Of a stretch of 7,414 nt of DNA, positions 6,206-7,414 are shown piece by piece; the first letter of the stretch is position 1, and each line of letters begins with the position of its first letter. The notes below the pieces were generated by a model, which saw only the letters and a program-made list of their open reading frames with translations, was not told the DNA's origin and ran no database searches. The stretch is from positions 1 to 7,414 of the forward strand of contig URKL01000088.1 of assembly GCA_900548485.1 (NCBI GenBank), read 5' to 3'. Origin of the DNA: an uncultured Succinatimonas sp. (lineage in GTDB: Bacteria; Pseudomonadota; Gammaproteobacteria; Enterobacterales; Succinivibrionaceae). The position numbers and the translations under genes are program-made.

Positions 6206-6307
6206 TTTTTTCTCCTTGTTATTTATAAATAATTTTTATAAATGTTTTGTTTGAATTTTTATTTAATATCACTATTTTTAAGCTTTATGATTGTTTTTAT
6301 TTTTAAA
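6206..6307. other. Gap between isomerase and binding-protein genes
   Basis: These 102 AT-rich bases hold no gene and no terminator. TTTATAAA occurs twice (6223-6230 and 6234-6241), and a TTCAAACAAAA element on the minus strand at 6255-6245 resembles those in the symporter control region. An internal promoter for the transporter genes is possible, but no convincing -35/-10 pair was found. Confidence 0.45.
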
Positions 6308-7153
6308 TCAACAATATGCAGATATCCTCCTTACACATACATCTAATAATTCTTCAACAGGTAATTTCCACCAATGTTTCAAGCTAAATACCTCTAACTC
6401 TACGGCTCCAGAAAATCCGCTTTTCTCTACCGCTTCTCTTAACTGTTTAATATCTATGCAACCATCTCCAGGCATACCGCGATCATTTACTAAATCTGAA
6501 GTTGTTAGTAACCAATCAGCTACATGGAAATTCAAAATTCTAGAAGAAGCTCTTTTTATTTGTTCAAAAATATATGCATCCCACCAAACATGATAAACAT
6601 CGACCACTACTCCTAAATTAAAATCATGGCTAGGATCTAGCTCATCACACAAATCTAAAGCCTCGCGAAGGGTAGTTATGCAAGATCTATCTCCACAAGT
6701 CATAGGATGTAATGGTTCAATAGCTATAGAAACCCCCACAGCTTTTGAATGTTCAAGAAGATTAAAAATACCTTCTTTAACCTGCGCTCTTACTTCTTGT
6801 AAATTTTTTTGACCAGGATAAAGGCTACCCACTACCTGAACATAACTTCCTGCCCCAAGCTTAGCGGCGTCATCTAAAGCCCTTTTATTATCATCAATAG
6901 CTAGATTTCGCTGTTGCTTATCTTGTGCAGTGTAATAAGAACTTCTGCATAAAGAATTTACTTTTATATTCGATTCATCAAGAAGATTTCTTAACCTGCT
7001 TAGATCTTTACCAACAAGTTCAGATCTCCAAGGAGAAATATAACCGATGTTTCTTTTTGCACATTCCTTGATTATGTTTTCAAGAGGTGTCTTATACCCT
7101 AAACTTCCAGTATTTATTGAAAATAATCTTGGGTTATTAGAGATATCCCTCAT
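6308..7153 (-). CDS. Sugar isomerase/epimerase, xylose isomerase-like TIM barrel
   Basis: A 281-residue cytoplasmic TIM-barrel protein of the AP-endonuclease-2 / xylose-isomerase-like superfamily, of normal length. The likely divalent-metal ligands of this fold are E146 (IAIEPLHP), D185 (VVVDVYHVWWD), H210 (LNFHVADW) and E254 (GAVELEVFS). DRGMPGDGCIDI at 225-236 and the WW pair at 261-262 mark a common but poorly characterised subfamily seen with sugar catabolism genes. Characterised relatives of the fold isomerise or epimerise ketoses, hydroxypyruvate, inososes or 2-oxo-tetronates, so the exact reaction is unknown. The ATG at 7153 has AAGGGA seven bases upstream. It is the first gene of the operon and lies just downstream of the CRP-like site and inverted repeat, so it probably acts early on the TRAP transporter's substrate. 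Confidence 0.85.
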   Translation of the reverse strand: MRDISNNPRLFSINTGSLGYKTPLENIIKECAKRNIGYISPWRSELVGKDLSRLRNLLDESNIKVNSLCRSSYYTAQDKQQRNLAIDDNKRALDDAAKLGAGSYVQVVGSLYPGQKNLQEVRAQVKEGIFNLLEHSKAVGVSIAIEPLHPMTCGDRSCITTLREALDLCDELDPSHDFNLGVVVDVYHVWWDAYIFEQIKRASSRILNFHVADWLLTTSDLVNDRGMPGDGCIDIKQLREAVEKSGFSGAVELEVFSLKHWWKLPVEELLDVCVRRISAYC

Positions 7154-7166
7154 ATGTAAATCCCTT

Positions 7167-7207
7167 ATTAACTATTTGAGAATAAATATATCAACTAAAT
7201 AGTTAAT
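7167..7207. promoter_or_regulatory. 11-base inverted repeat flanking the TRAP operon -10 (candidate operator)
   Basis: ATTAACTATTT (7167-7177) and AAATAGTTAAT (7197-7207) are perfect complements, with arm centres 30 bases apart, about three helical turns. The -10 element lies in the interval and the predicted transcript start at the edge of one arm. The right arm is also part of a compact AACTA-AA-TAGTT palindrome (7193-7204), and AACTAGTT occurs again at 7237-7244. This looks like a set of repressor sites; the repressor is not visible unless it is the gene cut at the right edge. Confidence 0.55.
7185..7190 (-). promoter_or_regulatory. -10 element of the isomerase-TRAP operon
   Basis: TATATT on the minus strand predicts a transcript start near 7178 and a leader of about 25 bases. 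No good -35 is present at the right spacing, as expected for a promoter activated by CRP from -41.5. Confidence 0.5.
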
Positions 7208-7211
7208 TTAT

Positions 7212-7227
7212 TGTGATTAACCTCAAA
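7212..7227. promoter_or_regulatory. CRP-like site of the isomerase-TRAP operon
   Basis: TGTGA, 6 bases, TCAAA matches TGTGA-N6-TCACA at 9 of 10 positions. Its centre at 7219.5 is 41.5 bases upstream of the transcript start predicted from the TATATT at 7190-7185, the exact class II CRP position. This implies catabolite control of the transporter operon. Confidence 0.55.
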
Positions 7228-7286
7228 ACAATAACCAACTAGTTATATATTAAAAATTATATACAAATCAATAAAATAAAAGATGT

Positions 7287-7414
7287 TTAATCGGAATCAA
7301 TAAAAATATTACCGGTTAAAAAATCTGTCCAATTTTTTTCAAAGAAAATATCGGAAACATCTGGTATAGGCTTCTTTTTACGTATATTCACATAGGCCTT
7401 ATCTAGATCTTCAA
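7287..7414 (-). CDS. Unrecognised protein, C-terminal 41 residues (runs off right edge)
   Basis: One minus-strand frame stays open from the window edge to a TAA at 7289-7287 while the other two minus frames close almost at once. The residues read EDLDKAYVNIRKKKP, then a stretch with IFFEKNWTDFLTG, ending IFIDSD. It has the charge balance and aromatic content of a real protein end, but no family was recognised. It lies 133 bases before the isomerase start on the same strand. It could be a separate upstream gene or the end of the local regulator. No terminator hairpin is visible after its stop codon. Confidence 0.5.
   Translation of the reverse strand, partial: EDLDKAYVNIRKKKPIPDVSDIFFEKNWTDFLTGNIFIDSD

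Noticed and set aside
6291..6593. 100-residue plus-strand open frame
   Set aside because: It is antisense to the 3' part of the TIM-barrel isomerase gene, whose family motifs are intact across this stretch; the frame's composition is rich in Ser, Asn and Thr and matches nothing.

Overview
The window is AT-rich and carries tightly packed bacterial genes with good Shine-Dalgarno sites. It contains a complete TRAP transporter with a Sec-exported periplasmic binding protein, so the host is Gram-negative. Other clues point to a host-associated, AT-rich gammaproteobacterium: a YheO/DauR-type PAS regulator, a KdgF-type cupin, two CRP-like sites, and perfect stem terminators. Succinivibrionaceae or a Pasteurellaceae-like lineage would fit, but this is inference from composition and gene content only. 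There are no RNA genes, insertion sequences, CRISPR arrays or phage genes.

Left part (1-2882): two genes on the minus strand encode a sodium:solute symporter (SSS family) followed 20 bases later by an N-acyl-D-amino-acid deacylase-type amidohydrolase, which runs off the left edge. Facing them across a 319-base AT-rich control region, on the plus strand, is a YheO/DauR-type PAS plus helix-turn-helix regulator. Relatives of this regulator control D-amino acid catabolism in Pseudomonas. The control region holds three copies of AAACAAACT, each lying in or near one of the divergent promoters, several inverted repeats, and a CRP-like site about 60 bases upstream of the predicted symporter transcript start. 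The simplest reading is a self-regulated module for uptake and deacylation of N-acyl-D-amino acids or a related amide.

Middle (2970-3342): a single small cupin matching KdgF, the enzyme that linearises 4,5-unsaturated uronates released by pectin or alginate breakdown. Hairpin terminators bracket it on both sides. The downstream one is shared with the convergent operon.

Right part (3351-7286): a minus-strand operon reads TIM-barrel sugar isomerase/epimerase, DctP-type binding protein, DctQ small permease, DctM large permease. It starts from a promoter with a class II CRP-like site at -41.5, and an 11-base inverted repeat flanks the -10 region as a likely repressor operator. A strong intercistronic hairpin separates the binding-protein gene from the permease genes. 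The transporter probably imports an acidic sugar or other carboxylate that the isomerase then acts on. The neighbouring kdgF makes uronates one reasonable candidate, although kdgF is transcribed separately. The last 128 bases hold the 3' end of an unrecognised minus-strand gene.

Four computed open reading frames were shortened to start codons that have a proper ribosome binding site (symporter, cupin, large permease) or have an alternative start noted (regulator).
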